Assembly: GCA_013398175.1 (NCBI GenBank)
Contig: VZRZ01000586.1
Coordinates: 434,001-498,000, forward strand
Length of the DNA: 64,000 nucleotides
DNA from: Climacteris rufus
Lineage: Eukaryota; Chordata; Aves; Passeriformes; Climacteridae
Reading direction: 5' to 3'
The notes beneath the pieces were generated by a model. That model did no database searches. It was not told the DNA's origin and worked only from the letters and a program-made list of their open reading frames with translations. Positions within the stretch are counted from its first letter, which is position 1. Every line of letters starts with the position of its first letter. A program made the position numbers and the translations under genes. Of this stretch, positions 10,101-25,100 are shown piece after piece.

Positions 10101-13100
10101 CTCTTCCTGCTAATTCCTGCTAATGTACCTTTATTCTGACTTTAAACTACCTTTTAATATCGTCCGTGTGTAATATTTACATGAAACCTATCCATACACT
10201 CCTATAGATAATTTTTTGATAGATAATGCAAGAAATTAAATAGGTGTGATTTAGGAAATTACTCATCCTAAAAAGAGAACTTACAGAGCACAATAGTAAA
10301 AAAGAGCATCATTAAGTGCAATGTTGAGGGTTGTGAAAAGCAAAATTGCCACCATTCTACTCATGGTCTTGCCTTATTTTGCTGCTTTTGTGTCTGACAG
10401 CTCCTTCTTGCCTTGCTGTTAAAAAGTCTGTTTGTCTGAAATTAACCCAGTCCCCATCACTGCATCATGTAAAAACCAAAAATTTCAGGGAGAGCATGGT
10501 CTTGTGGAGATCTTGTAGTGGTCTGGTTAAGCGAGTTGCTGTCCTCTTTCAGCTGGCTACTGTACTAAGAACAACTACCTCAAATTGTGAACCTTTACCT
10601 TTCAGTAAGAAAAATGTGGTTTTAGGCACTTAAATTAATGGTCTTGTTTTCAGGATTGTCAAGATCCCACACTATATAGCAATTTTGGTATTACTGTGAG
10701 TTGTTCAGCACTTCTTAAAAGCATCACAGTTTTTATGCAGGTGTTTTTGTCATACAGATGTATGCACTGTTTTTTGAATGGTATCCCAGAAAAGAGTTGG
10801 GAAGAGTGCTTGGATGCCTTTACAGAAGACAATTTCAATAACTTCTTATTTCTCTACTTCTATCACATATTTTAACATATTAGTACCTAAAAATAAACCT
10901 GTAGGCTGTCACTGTTAAAGTGTTAATGTGGTAAGACAAATAAATTTGAAAGCAGAGTTCGCTCTGCCAAAATTAATTTAGATTACTTTTCTCTATATTG
11001 GGACTAATGGTGCTAGTCTCAGCTAATTTCCCATATTTTTCATTGCTCGTAAATAAAGAGCTGAAGATAGCTATTGGCATATTTTTTTTCCATGGATTGC
11101 TTACTGTGCAGAATGTGAATTCTTATTGGAGTCAGAGTCTAACCATTCCGAGTCAAAATAGCTTCAGCACTTATAGTAAAAGTAAATTTAAGCTTGCTCG
11201 GAGTGTTCACTTAAAACCAAGAAAAGGATGAAATGTGAGTAAATCTAAAAAACTCTCCAGTGTATAATTCTGCTTCATCATTAAATAAATCCTGCTAAAG
11301 AGGACAATTTATGTCCCCCTGCTACCAAAGATGAAGACTTTTACAGGTATTTCATGGAATTTGCCTAAGCTGAGGAAAAGGAGCTCCTTTTAACAAGGTA
11401 AAATTGACTCATAAAGATAAGCCTGTTTTCCTGTGCAGCAGCAGCTAGAAAATCTTACTGAAAGAAGAGACCAAACAAGGTAGAGAAACAATATTTTCCC
11501 CTGACGGCCTCTGCATGCTCACACAAGATTGCATCTGTTCCACTTCTATGGGAGGAAGGTCAAGAAAGAGCCTTGCCTAAGGAAGGGGGTCAATTGTTGC
11601 TTTTATGATCAGAGTTCTCCTAAGAGGACCCATTATCTCCTGGGAGCTTTATGTCAGAGATCATATTCCCCTGCTGCAGGGGCTAAACACCACCATGTGC
11701 TGTTGGCATTGTGGAATCCAAGGGTCTTGCACATGCCCATGCAAGGCAGCAGGCAGAAAACAGACTTTGTTCGGTGTTGGGGGTTGAACACCTTCCTGTA
11801 GCTTGCTTGAAGGCAGAGGACCTGCGTGAGCCTTATTTGTCTTCTCCTGTCTGTTATAGCAGATGGTCATCCTGGTCAGGATGGAGCTGAATTACTTGTT
11901 CCAAGGGACACGTCTATAATGCTCAGGGGGAGACTATCTGGAGCCAGTAATTAAGGGCAGAGAGGAAGCTCAAAGAAAATAGCTAACCCTCTAGATGTTT
12001 CCTTCCAGCCTCGAGGCATAGAACAGAAATAAAAGGGACAACAGCATGTCACCTGTATAATGAAATCTGTTTGCCAAAACAGAGTGCAAAAAACGGTCAC
12101 ATACCATTTGTAGAAAATAGTATGTAATTAAATGTTAAGTTTTCACACTGTGTAGCATTCTGCATTTCATCTCATGCAGTCTGCCATCTTGAAATCCTAT
12201 TTTAAATAAGTGTTCCATTTTATGTTTGGAGATAAGCATTTTTCATGTTAAAAGACAAGCTAGAAGACAAGATTACTTTGCACTGTTAAACTATCATGTT
12301 TCTGTCTAGTAAGGGGTAAGGTGTTTGTCACAGACATTACTTGCCCTCAAGTAGAAAAAACAGGCTATGGATTAGACATAAAATTCTAGATCATTAGCTT
12401 TTCTGCAAATTATATATTTATTTTGTGTGTTTGTGTGTGTGTGTGTGTAATCACTCGTTCTTATTCTTTTTCCTTAGTGTTGAAAAATTCTGCTTTGACA
12501 GGGAGTTGTCACCCCAGATAATCACATGTACAGAAAAATATGAAAATAATCAGGATGTTTTTCTGTCAATCTGGAGTTGATAAAGGTGTAAAACCAGGAA
12601 GCACTTCATTATTATAAAAGTACTTGTTGATAGTGATACTGCTGAATTTCTGATTTGGTGCTGGTTACTCCTAGTGAATGGCAGTTTGAGTGATTTTTTT
12701 CATCTGAGTGGGGGGAATTATGAAAACGGGAGTTCTGTTTTTTGCCATCTTTGCAGATGTATACTCATTTTTGAGTATTTTTATGGATGGTTGGAGTGAT
12801 GCAACCTATCCAATGAAAAAATTCACTTTCATGCATTCTTAGCAAGATGATGTTGCTGAGGGGTTTAGACAGATGGCCTGTTGTCAAACTCATTCTCCTC
12901 CTCTGTCTTTTTAGCCTTAGCATCTGAAAACCTGGTTATCGGATTCCTCTTTTAAGAATGTAGTTTGCTGGGTCACACGAAAAGCCTCTATACCTGTCAC
13001 TCAGTCAGTATCAAATCTTAAGATGAGTCTGAAAATGGTTTCACATCTTTTTGTAGGTATAGCCATTAGTTGGAGGAGAAATGATGATTTCTTCTTAAGG

Positions 13101-16100
13101 ACTGTTCTGTGAAAAAAAACCCCAAAAGGATTACATGGATTTTTTTCTACATTTAAAAGATGTGAAATCTGGTAATTTCAATATGTATTTGTGCAAAACG
13201 GGGAACATAGGAAAAAAACGTTTTACAGTATTTCAAACCAAAAAATGTGACCTTCAAGTATTAAAAACGTCAGGAAAAGATATTTTGCTTATGTCTTAGT
13301 GCAGCAGTTATGGACACTCAACAGCTTTCCCTTGCAGACAGGGAATTATGTAAAGTAGTTTACTGGTTTAATACAGTTCTATAAATATTACATGAACTCT
13401 TTCATACATGATTGTAGCTCTAATAAAGTTACAGCTGAAAAGTGAACATATTAGTATTGTTCTTTCAGGAAAATATAATGTTAAAGAATTATTTTGCTGT
13501 TAAGACTTTAAACCATCCTATAGAACAAAACTTGCTGGGCTTGGTCTAAGATTAAAGTGGGATTTTATGGGGTCATGTTGAAGGACTAATACTTTTATCA
13601 GTGGGTGACAAGAAGAGTGAAGTTGGCTATATTTAAGTGGCAATAAGAACATAAACTCTGCAAGAATCTCTGTGGGCATGCTCGTTTTATTAATTCAGGC
13701 CAACAGAGTAAGTTTAAATAAGTTTGTTATTGACCTCTAGAGTATGAAGTAAGGAGTCACAGTAATGAGTTCACCAAAGATGCAGGGTTGCCTTTAGCAG
13801 ATGTGCACGCTTTTGGTTTCTTTTTTTTTTTTTTTAATACCTGTATAACACAAGAACAGCCTTGCGTTTGGTATACCATCCTGCTTTCTACATGTTCTCT
13901 GTGCCAGATATAGCTGTTGATGGAATTTTTACAGCAAACTCAGTTTTGGTTAAAGCTTTAAGTAGAATTGCATGAGGTTAGCAGCCACCAATTTAGTTCT
14001 TGTTCAGCTAATTAGCTGCATAATCTTAAGGACATTTAGGATTCCATGTTTTAGCTGTTACATTTTATTCATTCGTTTTGGTATTCTATTTTAAAATGAC
14101 AAGTTGTGAGCAATTCTAATATTTCTTTGGTTTTACCTAGATATAGTGAATTAGAGGAATCACTTTCTCCCTATGAATCATATATAGGGAGGAGACAAGT
14201 ACATGGAGACTCCAGGCTTTTTTGTACCTGAATTTATATTTAATTTGTAAGCATTTACTTGTTTTAGATTTCCCCTCTTGTGATGAATAGTTGCTTATTA
14301 TGGTGTTTCTATGTTTAAACATCAATTATTAGATGTTAAAAAATACCACCTCACCAAAGTGTATGCCTTTATTTTAAAGCATGAAGAAACACATTCGTCA
14401 TGTAGTGAAGCTGGAAACTGACCTTTGCTAAGGATAGCAAACACACAGACATATGGTGGGCAATACCTTCTGTATCTTGCACTGTCTGCCTTCAAGGCAG
14501 GCATGGGTGTTTGTAAGGTTCTGGTGTCCCAGTTGACTCCTAAGGAATAGGCATTTGCTGAACAGGAATTGTAGATAAATGAGTCAGGATAAAAATTACA
14601 AATATTATTGGTTTTATGGAGGACAAAAACCAGTCACCATTTGGGGTCAAAAAAATCTGGCTACAAAGTCTTTACTTATTTCACCTATTAGTAAGACATA
14701 ATCAGCCAGCAGGATGATGAGTCTTTTACTGGAAGACCACTGTAAAAGGTTTCTTGTTGTGGAATGGCAGTTTCTAAAGCGTATTTCTGGCATATCTCAG
14801 TGTATGTAAGAGTTGCAGAAGTTTTGACATCAGTGCTGAGCAGATAATCATAAATTACTGCTATTAATGAGCATTTTGTCTTAATTCTGGTCTGGCTGCT
14901 TACAGCATATTTGTATCTTTATTTTCTGTTGTACTTTTTGTGATGTGACATTATTACCATATTCTCAGCTAATTTAAATTGACAAATTGCCATGGAATTC
15001 AGTAAAGTCATGCCAACTTACAGCAATGCGGACCTTTCTATAATTATATTCGTCTTGTTAAGGAAGTTTAAATAGAGCAAAGCTAAATATAAATGTTATC
15101 TTCTTTGACTTCTAATGGAAAAGTTTAGTATATGCATGATTAGTTACATACCAAAGTGAAATTGCACATTATTTGTGTTTGCATTTTAGGTGACAAGTTT
15201 CATGGAAGCTGGTAAAGTGAAATATAAAGTACATTTTTTGGGAATGGCTTGTGTTGAAGTGGGCTAGGACCACAGTGGTGCAGAGATGCCTGAAGTGATA
15301 GAGACTTGAGAGGTTCTCCCACATAGCAAACAGGTGTACTCAGCAGTGCAGCACTTGAGTCTCACGTCTGCATGTGATGCAATCCATGGGCAGAGGTCAA
15401 GACACCACAGTCGTTTCTTTTTTTTTATTGTCAGTGCTGAGCTGAGGTTGGCAAAGCACTGACCGGTCTGTTTTGCAACATTGGTGGTCCCACAGGATAC
15501 CTGTGGCAGGTTATCCCACAGAAAATACCACTTCTGCACTCCCTCTTTGGTGATAGTGATTACTTCAGTCTGCAGATGAGAAAGTTTGACACCAACTCGG
15601 GCCTTGCCATTTTCATTTTGGCTGTGCCACTGGGGAGCATGGTCTCTTTTCAATTGTCTTTCTGTTTTTCCCTGACTTGTCATTTTCCACCCACTTTCTT
15701 ACATCTTTTTATTTTCCGGAGGTGCCCTGCGTACTGATTTATTCTGACAAAAACTTCTGTTTGTTGTGTTCATGTTGTTGAAGCAGAGAGACAGGAAACG
15801 GCTGGCAGTACACAACTTTGCTATAAAGGTTAACAATGTGGAGCAGCTACAGACCATGTATCTCCCAGTTCTCTTTAGTTTATATTCAGAGTCTGAAATG
15901 CTTGTTTTGGTTCTTCAGAAATTTCACCAGAATAACCAGTGCACATGTTTATTGCTGTGTGGCTAGGAAAAAAACCAAAAAACCCAATGCTGAAACAGTT
16001 GCAGCTGCAGCCGGAGTTATTTGCTGGGTTAGGTTTAAAAGTCTTTTTAAGAGGGGGTGTTTTTGCAATTTCTGTTGTCCCTAAGTAAGTCTAAACAGAG

Positions 16101-19100
16101 ATGTTTAGAAATGGTCTGTGTTTCAGATCTTTAACTGTAGATGCCACACAGGTGTTAGAGTGTGTTTTAACTTGAACCGATAAGAGTTGTATGCTCTTAG
16201 CATTATAGAAAATGTTTAAAATAGAATGGCAAATTAAATAAACCCAATGTTGCTTTATACAGTTTCCCATTCTTCATGTTACAGGCTACTTATACTTTAA
16301 GAAGCAACCTCTGTGGACCTTTGTCAGTCTTTCTCCCATAACTATTTTTTGATTCTGTTACTCTAAATAAAGGAAATCTGATATTTCCATGAGTAATGAT
16401 GCACAGTTTGTTTAGATATGTGGTGCTCTTAATTGTCACTCTGAATACTCAGGGTGTTCAGTGCTCACTTTGGGATTCATGACAATGTTCTTTTCATGTA
16501 TTTGGTCAGTAATAGGGCTGGTTGATGGTGACTTTTTGCTCTCTATAATGTTTGAGCTTTTCCTTGGTTGGCTTCTGCTTTGGTTTGTAATAGTGTAAGT
16601 TACAGATGAATTACTTATCCTGCTGCAACCCTGATAGTGGAGTTTCCCTACTGTGAACTGGACACCTTGGGTATGTCTGTGGTTTTCTAGGGGTCAGGCT
16701 TGCAAACAGGTTTTCCGGTTGCACAGGTCACCAGTCCCAGAGGCAGAGGATGGGTGAGGTGTGCCCTTGGCATGCAGGACCTGTAGTGCTCAGGAAATCT
16801 GCCAGGGTGGTGTAACTGCCAGTTAGTGCAGTTGTAGAGGTGGGCCCTGGACTGTGCCCTGCAGTGTAAATGGAGGGAGTTTGGAATTCCTGTGCATGTA
16901 CCCTCCCCAAAGGTTGCTCCCTCACACCTCAGTTAGTGCACTGGAAACCACCTGAAGTGCCCATCTTTTTCAGAACTTCCAGAGCAGGACAGAGCTGCCC
17001 CAGGTGGAGCTCCAGTGACCTCTGCCATCTGTGGGGCAGAACCTGACAGTCTGCCATGGGAGCCCCTGCTTCCAAAGGGCTGCTCTCCTCCGCTGTCAGG
17101 GCAAGTGGGTCTTGGGGATTAGTGGCAGGCTGGCAGATAGCATAACTCCACAGGGCAGTTTGGTGGGAGTCACGTCAAGTAAAATAAGTAATTAACTACT
17201 TCAATAAAATAATGTTGAGGCTGGGGGAAACCTTTTGTTGCCAGGAAAAAGCTCATCAGGCAAATGGAAGGAATTCTATAAGATCAGTATCTGTGAAATT
17301 TGAAAAAAGGAGCTGATGAAGTTTTTTATTGCCTCTGCTTCCCAGAGGTCTTGGAGTCAGGTTAAGCATAAAATATTTGCTCCTAGAGAGGAACTAAGCA
17401 GAGAATATCTCTTTGTCATTGCCAATTTTATGCAGTAATCTAGCATGAGCCAACCTGCAGCATATGCAGCTACTCCAGACCATATCCAGTGTCTGCACAC
17501 ACGTTGATTTTTGACAAGTAGTGTCAGCTTTCTCGTTAGCATTTTGTCATTTCTTAGAGGATTTATAGGTCTGAATACATCTGAGTTCTTCATAAGAAGT
17601 TTTTTTCCCTGTTCATTTTTTTCTGGTTCAAATCTGTGTGTGTTTTTAAAATACGGATGCAAATGGATTTTGCCCTTCATTTCCCTGTTAAGTTGCCACA
17701 GTAGCCTGGAGTCTGGCAGAGGTTCTGCAACACTGCTTAGGGTGTTGCTAATGTGTGACTGAAGGTGAAAGATCCTTGTCACAGGAACAGGTTTACTGTT
17801 TCCTTTTTGTTGCTGCTGCTGTTGCAGGAAGGACTATAGAAGCGAAATCTGGAGGAGGTAGGGCAGAGAGCACAGGTCACCATTCAGCTCTGAGTTACAT
17901 CAGTGCAAGGTGCAACTCAGCCTGTGTGGGGGAAGGTATTTTTAGTGTAAAGAGATTGTGTTACACAGTGAATACAGAGTAAAATGTTATTTTTTGCCAT
18001 CTATTTCCATCTACAATTAAAACACATTAAAAGACAACAGGGACAATGAAAATACCTGTTTTCTCATTATCTGTTTACATCATGTTTTCTCTGAGGTGTT
18101 TGTCATTTATTTTAATGGCAGTAAATAATTCTGGCAGGAATTTGAAGCTGGGTGTTTTACATGTTATTGTACTGTTCTTTCCTTCAGAGATACAATGCCA
18201 GGTTTTGTCTTATTTTACTCTGAAGGGCTGTGACCAATACCACACTTCATTGAAATATTCTTTTTTTTTTAAAAAAAGTAATAATTAATGCATCGGACTG
18301 ACGTGCATTCAAGGCTCAGATAGATAGAACAGTCTAGCTGTTCTGCCCATAGTGTTCTGAAGGTCCTTGTTGGATGCAGCCCATGGCTCTGCAGTGCACA
18401 TTATGCCAGTGATTGGGACATTAGCTGCTACTGAGTGAGTGAAAATCCTTTACAGTTCTCAGACTTCAGTGATTTCAATGTCTAATGATTGCAATATGCT
18501 CATGATTAACTACATAATATACTGTACTGAAAAAAATCCTTGGATGGTGAGGTGAAGGCTGAGTGGGCCAGGTTCATGTTAGGACTTTCCTGCCTAGATT
18601 ATTTCAATTTTGAAGTCCATTGGTCAGAACTGCTGAGGTTTTTATTGTTGTACTTGATAAGTTTCAGGAGATCATCTCAGAAACATCTTCATTTTGGTGC
18701 TGATCAGTATGTTGATTGAAACTGAATATATAGAAGGTTTCTACATTTAACCTCTTCCTCTCCACGTTTAGACTACATAATCTGATGAGATGACATAAGC
18801 CTAACTAAAGAGAAAGCAAAGTTTAGTTTCTTTTATATGGTCATTTTTTACCTTTACTATTCCAAATATTTCAATTGAGGTTTATTGGAGTAATTGAGCC
18901 AAATATTTAACTTTTGACAAGAGTTAATTTTGAAATAATTCCATTTATAGTTCAAATTGCTTAGATTGTTTTGTTGTTGTAATATCTGTAGCTGCTGTCA
19001 TCTGTGTAAAGTTGGAGTGATAGTTCTGGTTTTATTTACCCTTGAAGAACTTAACCCAATGTATCTGCTTGGCCATCTATCTAGCTACCCCCTTCCCTCC

Positions 19101-22100
19101 CCCCTGTTACATTTAAACATAATTTATATTTGTTTACAGAGGCTCAAGGTTCTGTGTGATTCCTTGATTATTATTGTTTTCATTAAGGTTGGCCATGTTA
19201 CATGGTCAATGTCATGATCAGTAGCATTTTAAGAGAAGAACAGCTGGTCAGAGGCCTATGCGATAATCAAACTTGTGAGGGATTCTACTTTATCTGAGAG
19301 TTCCATCAGGATTCTTCAACAAGTAATATGCAATGTTTATGGTCTTGATACAAGGGTGTATTTGTGTTGATGATGGAAGGGCGGGTCATTGAACTTTCAG
19401 TTTTCATTATTTCATAACCAGCTGCTTCACAGTTACATTTAGCAAAGTGGCAAATGAGCCTGCAGAGCTGTCTTAAGAATCAGCATAAAACATTCACCTT
19501 TTAGAATAAAATCTGGAAGAACTTTATTTTCCACTGATGGTGACAATGGATGAACATGCCAAGCAAGTGCAGTGTACTAGTAAGAAGGCAGTGCGACATT
19601 TGCGTCAGAGAAACTTATGCTTGTTGGTCTTTTGAATAATTTGCAAAGTAACTATGGAACTTCCTTGGGTCTTACAGCACCTATTAGGTGAGGTATACTG
19701 GCTTCTGTCTGGTCTCCTGTGCATTGGAGCTGACAGTATGGGCACCCAGTTCTGGGTAGCACTGTCAGGGTGCTGAGGAGAGGCTTTGCAAAGGAAATAC
19801 CTTGAGGTGTCCTGTAGGACAAGCTGCAAGGCTTGTGTCAAGACTCGCTCTCCCAGGGAATTTAGGTACTTGGCTTCTGTCTGGACTCATGTAGCTTTAG
19901 GTATCTATGCAGGCCCATTTTTTTTTCGAGACCGACTAAATGTTTTGTGGCAGTGGTTCTCTATTCGGTAGCATATGATCCTTCTCTGTTCCCAGGGTGG
20001 AGGTGTCAGAGTGCTCAGCTGTGAAACTGCACAGCACATTCAGCCCCACAATTAGGCTGCACTGGCATGGAAGTAGAGCCTAGTCTCTTAAAACCCCTGC
20101 ATTGTCAGGTCCTTTCTCATTTATCATTTACCTTTGGAGGTTTCTGAACTTTGGTCTCATGATCCCTAAATCCTTTTGTAAAGATTTTGTGGGCATGACT
20201 ATGTAGGGCTGCTTGTACACTGACAGCATGGATGCATGCTTTGGAGCAGAAATGTTGGTGCTTGGTGGACAGGGCTGGTTAGGAACGGAGATGTTAAAGA
20301 CTTTTGAATGAGCATTCAGTCTCTTGTCTCCTGGGTCAGTTAAAAATTTCCGTTTGAGAAGTGAAATTCAACTGATGTCAGTTGACATATGTTCATGTAT
20401 TTTTCAATGGAATTTTGCTCAAAATCCATCTTCTAATACAAAGCAGTTGTGAGGTTCTAGCCTTATTGTGGTGTTTTGAGTAAAATGGCAGTGGCATCTC
20501 CAGCATACTCTCTGTGTGAGATTCAGGTGCCACTGAATTGTGCTATTAGGCTTTTGACATCTAGGATATATTTCACACATCACAGATCACCAAATGTTTT
20601 GAGTTGAAAGGGACCCATAAGGATCATCAAATCCAACTCTTAAGTGAATGGCCTCCCCATAGGGTACTTGAACCCACAACCTTGGTGTATTTAATCAGTA
20701 AAGGAAAATAATGGATGTTTTTCCACGCATGCTGGTAAACTCTGTGTATTCTGTTCCCAGAATAAGTATATTTCATTTTTACAACTTAACCTCAGGCTGC
20801 CTTGGTGTAATATGGTTTATAACCAGCTTCTCCTCTTATGTGTTCTCCTTCTCTGGTAAAATGTTTCAAAAAGGTTAGAGATAATGGTGGAGAAGGTCTG
20901 GACGAAATTATGTTTCACATCCAGGTATTGCACTGATGACATAATGTAACTTATACACTCATGCATCTGTACTGTATGAATGCATATGCTTGCATTCAGA
21001 TATTTGAAATTGTGTTTAAAGTGGTATTTAAGGGCATGGGAACAATGACGTACCGTTGCATCAGCAGGAACATCTGTGGATCTCAAAGATGAGAAGTGCT
21101 GTTACGTCAGTTTGAAAGCAATATGATTATGCAAGCCTTGTCCTAACGTAGCTTTGGTGAATGTCTCATGACTCAGTGCGTGCTGTTGTCTCATTTCATT
21201 ACGAAGTCTACAGGTGAAAAGGTTTAGTGACATCATGGAGTGTCCCTGGCTTCATTGGAGTGCTTTGGGACATTTCAGGAATAATGATCTTACATTGTTC
21301 CATGTCCAGCTTCATACCTTTCAGTAGCTATGCTGATTGGAAATCGGACTCCGGAGCAAAGCTCAGCCTAGATACACAAAACCAGTGCCCAGCTGGGTGT
21401 GCAGGTGCTGCCTTACTGATTGCGAGCCAGGGATGGGTATAGAGAAAAGGGTAACAAGGAGACAGCAGTGGAGACTGAGGGAGCTGAAGATGTCTGGGTA
21501 TTGATAGAAAGAGCAGAGGGAGCAACATGGAGATAAACGTGTCATTTGCAAGGGGAAGTGGAAAGATAGGTGTGAGAGCTTGAGTCAGAGAGAAAATGCA
21601 GCCATATAAGATCATGTGAGGAAAGATGGTGTCTGGGGGAAAAAATAAAAGTAACGCTCTGGAGAAAAAAGGAAAGGAATGTGTTATATTCTAAGGAAAT
21701 GTAGTATTCCACATTGAAATAATTAAAATAGGGTAGGAGCAAAGGGAAAAATAAATTTTGATGCTTTAGGGAGAAAATGGACTACACAACAAAAAAAATA
21801 CAATAAAAATCAGAGCAGTCTGTAAGTGTATATATATTCAGTGCTGCTGAATAGTATAAGATAGATTTTGTCAGTATGTATTATGGACAAAAGTCCATAT
21901 GGACAGATACCTGGAACACCTTGTTTCTCTTACCATCAAGTTCTTGATATAAAGTGTGAGGCCTTTAGGTCTTGCAAATAAGTATATACATTTCTCGTAG
22001 GTAAACAGACAGTTATTATTAGTCTCATTCTTAGAAATAACTGGTCCATTTTAAAATGTACTTTTTTAAAAAAGAAAACTAAAGATAATCTGTTGGAAGA

Positions 22101-25100
22101 AGTGCCCCCAAAACTTTACAATCTGATGGAATCAGAGGATATGTTTAATGGTGGTCATGATCAGATTCAAAATTGGATCTAAATTAATTTGTGTCCCTAT
22201 AGCTTGTGAGTGTGATTGCAAACTGTAATATAATTATTAGATCTAACTCCTGGCTGAACTACAATTTTTGTTTCAGGCGAACAAATTAAAACTGTGTTAA
22301 TTATACAGAACCATTTGAGTGTATAGAACATAGATTTCTTATTAAATACTTTTTTGTCTCAGTCTGAAAACTAAATAGTTGCATATTTGCATGCATAAAG
22401 TTGAAGCAGAGGTTTGTAACATCTGTCAATGGGATTTTATATATGGATTATAATCTAGATTCACATAAATTTACTCATATAAACAGGTTACTGCAGGGAA
22501 TGATCAGGTAAGGATTCACAATGAGTTCTTCAGTAATACATGGGGGCTGTAGTGAGTCACAATGAGATGTGGATCTGTTGCTTGACCTGTTATGTGTATT
22601 TAAAAAGAAGTTGTCATAGTATTCCAAAAGTAAAACCTGAAACAAGACTGATTATCATTGAAAAAATGTTATCCTTAATGATTTTCAAAGTTCCTTTTCA
22701 GCTGGGGATGTACAGTCTTTCTTGGACCTGCATGAGATAAAATGGAGAGGGGAGGTAAGAAAATACATCTGGAGGTGTTTGAAGCTTTACAGAAATAGTT
22801 GAAGTGTTTTGCATAAATAGTTGAAGTACTGCTACAGGAAATCCAAGTTCACAGCATGTACTGTTAGGAGCATCCTGCTTATGCTGTCCCTGTGAACCCC
22901 ATGGGGCAGCTCAGCCCCACATGGCACTCCCACTCCCTTGCTGGCTCCAGCCAGAGGCACTTGGGGTCGACTCTTGCTCACCCCCAGGCTACTTGCTTCA
23001 TGCTGTGTAAGCTCTGCACAGCAATACCTAGAACAGCCCTGTGTTACCATCAGTGGTTACCATAGAATTGTAGAGCCGTTTGGGTTGAAATGGACCTTAA
23101 AGATCATCTTATTCCAAGATGGGCAGGGATACCTCCTACTAGAGCAGGTTGCTCAAAGCCCCACCCAACCTGTCCTTGAACACTCCAGGGATGGGGCATT
23201 CACCACCTTTCTGGGCAACTTGTTTCAGTGCTTCACCACCCTCATAGTAAAGAATTTCTTCCTACTACATTTTACTATATTACTTCCTACTATATTTCTA
23301 CCTAGTATTTTTTAGTTTGAAGCCATTCCCCCATGTCCTGTCCTTAACTGCCTGTGTAAAAAGCCACTTCTCTGTCTTTTTATAGGCCCCCTTCAGATAC
23401 TGGGAGGCTACAGTGGGGTCTCCCTAGAGCCTGACTGACCTCCCAACTCCCTCAGCCCATACTCACAGGAGAGGTGCTCCTAGCCGTCTAATGATTTTTT
23501 TGGCCTTCTCTAGACCCGCTCCAGCAGGTCCACATCTTTCTTGTGCATCCAGTTCTTCAGTATCTTTCTGAGGATCATGAATTCCCCTTTGACGTTTTGC
23601 TATCACCTTGTTGCAGTCTCCTTCAAACCTACACGAAAGAGTCAGACTGGTCTCTTCTCGTCACGTACCCAAAACACAGTCCCATACAAGCTACTATGGT
23701 GAAGAAAATCAGCTTGAGCCCAGCAAAAACCTGTATAGTACCATACTTTCATACTTACAATTCAAGGAATAGGTAACACATAAACTACTAGGATGTGTGT
23801 AAGTCTGCGCTGACACTGGCATTTATGGTAGTTTTTCACCCTACAGGAAGAAGGAAATAAGTTGGTAATTATTTCATAGCTCAGCAAGCCCCTTTCTGCC
23901 TTCAGTAACAACATGTGAATTGTGAATGTTTTCCTTTGAAATCAATGAAATTCGGAGGAATTATAGTGAAGCAAAAAGAAGAAACTTTTTTCATCTTCTA
24001 TGCTTTCTTTCTCACTTCTTAGACTGCAGATCACTTTGATCCTCAATTGTAACAACTGCTACATACCTATTTTTGCACAAAATCCTAAAAATGGTTTGAA
24101 GTGCAATTGAAGCATGTTAAACAATATTTGTATCTGTTCCTAAGATTGCTTTAATTTCTGTACCTTTGTAGGTGTAGCCACTAAAGCTGCATGAAACTAA
24201 ACTCTGGTTAAGTGACACACCAGGTGCACTTCTTTTGGTTCAAGGAAATCAAGTCAGGTCAGGACAGCATTATGTGTTTTATTCTTCAGAGGATTTGTTC
24301 ACCTGACCAAGAGCTATTTTCATTTACTGATTCACTTTAAAATAAACCTTAGAGCACTTCTGTTCAACAGACATGGGAAAAAATTATGTCTGAGGGAGAA
24401 TCTGATTTAATTCAGATCTTTTTTGTTTCAAGACTTCTGGTAGCAATGGGAACCCAGAGATATGTAGTACACCTGAGAGAAAGATGAGTGACATTTTAAT
24501 GCTGCTCTTACATTATATCCATCAATGCTGAGACACTTCAAAATTAAAATGCATAGTCCTGTTATCTGTTTATGTTTCTTAAAGAAAAGAAGAGTATCTA
24601 ATGTGCATCCTTACAGGAACAACAGGCTGTAGGTTAGAGACAGTCACCTGTGTACTCTCTGAAGGCAGCGTTGGGAGTATCAGCCCCCAGCTCTTATTCT
24701 TTGAAGAGTTTCCTGTTTACTGCAAGAAGAATAAGATGTATGTCAGTGGCTGCTGCCAGTGGTATTTCTTAACAGCATCCCTTCCAAAGCGTTAAAAACC
24801 TGCTGCTGACACTGCGTGAGTGGTGAGGCAGTAGTCTGTAGGCACTCGTATTTGCAGCCAGAGCAGCAGCTCTGTGCTCCAGCTGTGCAGAATGCTGTAT
24901 CTGAAGGGCAGGGAGGGTATTATGGCCATGCTCCTCGTCTACTCTTTGCTTGCACAGGAATCCCAAATATATGTTTGCTGTACCAAATCTTAGGTTCCTA
25001 ACCTTGTTCCCATTAACCATAAGTGCTCTGATTGTGTTGGGAGGGTGGCATCTGTCTGTCTGTAGATAGATGTATGTTACAAAGACTGTGTGTTTATAAA

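Larger units (their letters stand above)
4867..20576 (+). other. PARP8: PARP8 intron 2, proximal part
   Basis: Intron 2 as a whole runs 4867-57226 (52,360 bp). In this first 15.7 kb I see no coding exon and no recognisable interspersed repeat. It is AT-rich with a TG repeat (12424-12448) and a T15 run (13821-13835). Slightly GC-richer stretches at about 11480-11960 and 16650-17160 remain unassigned, and a stop-free minus-strand stretch lies at 15264-15683. Confidence 0.8.
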
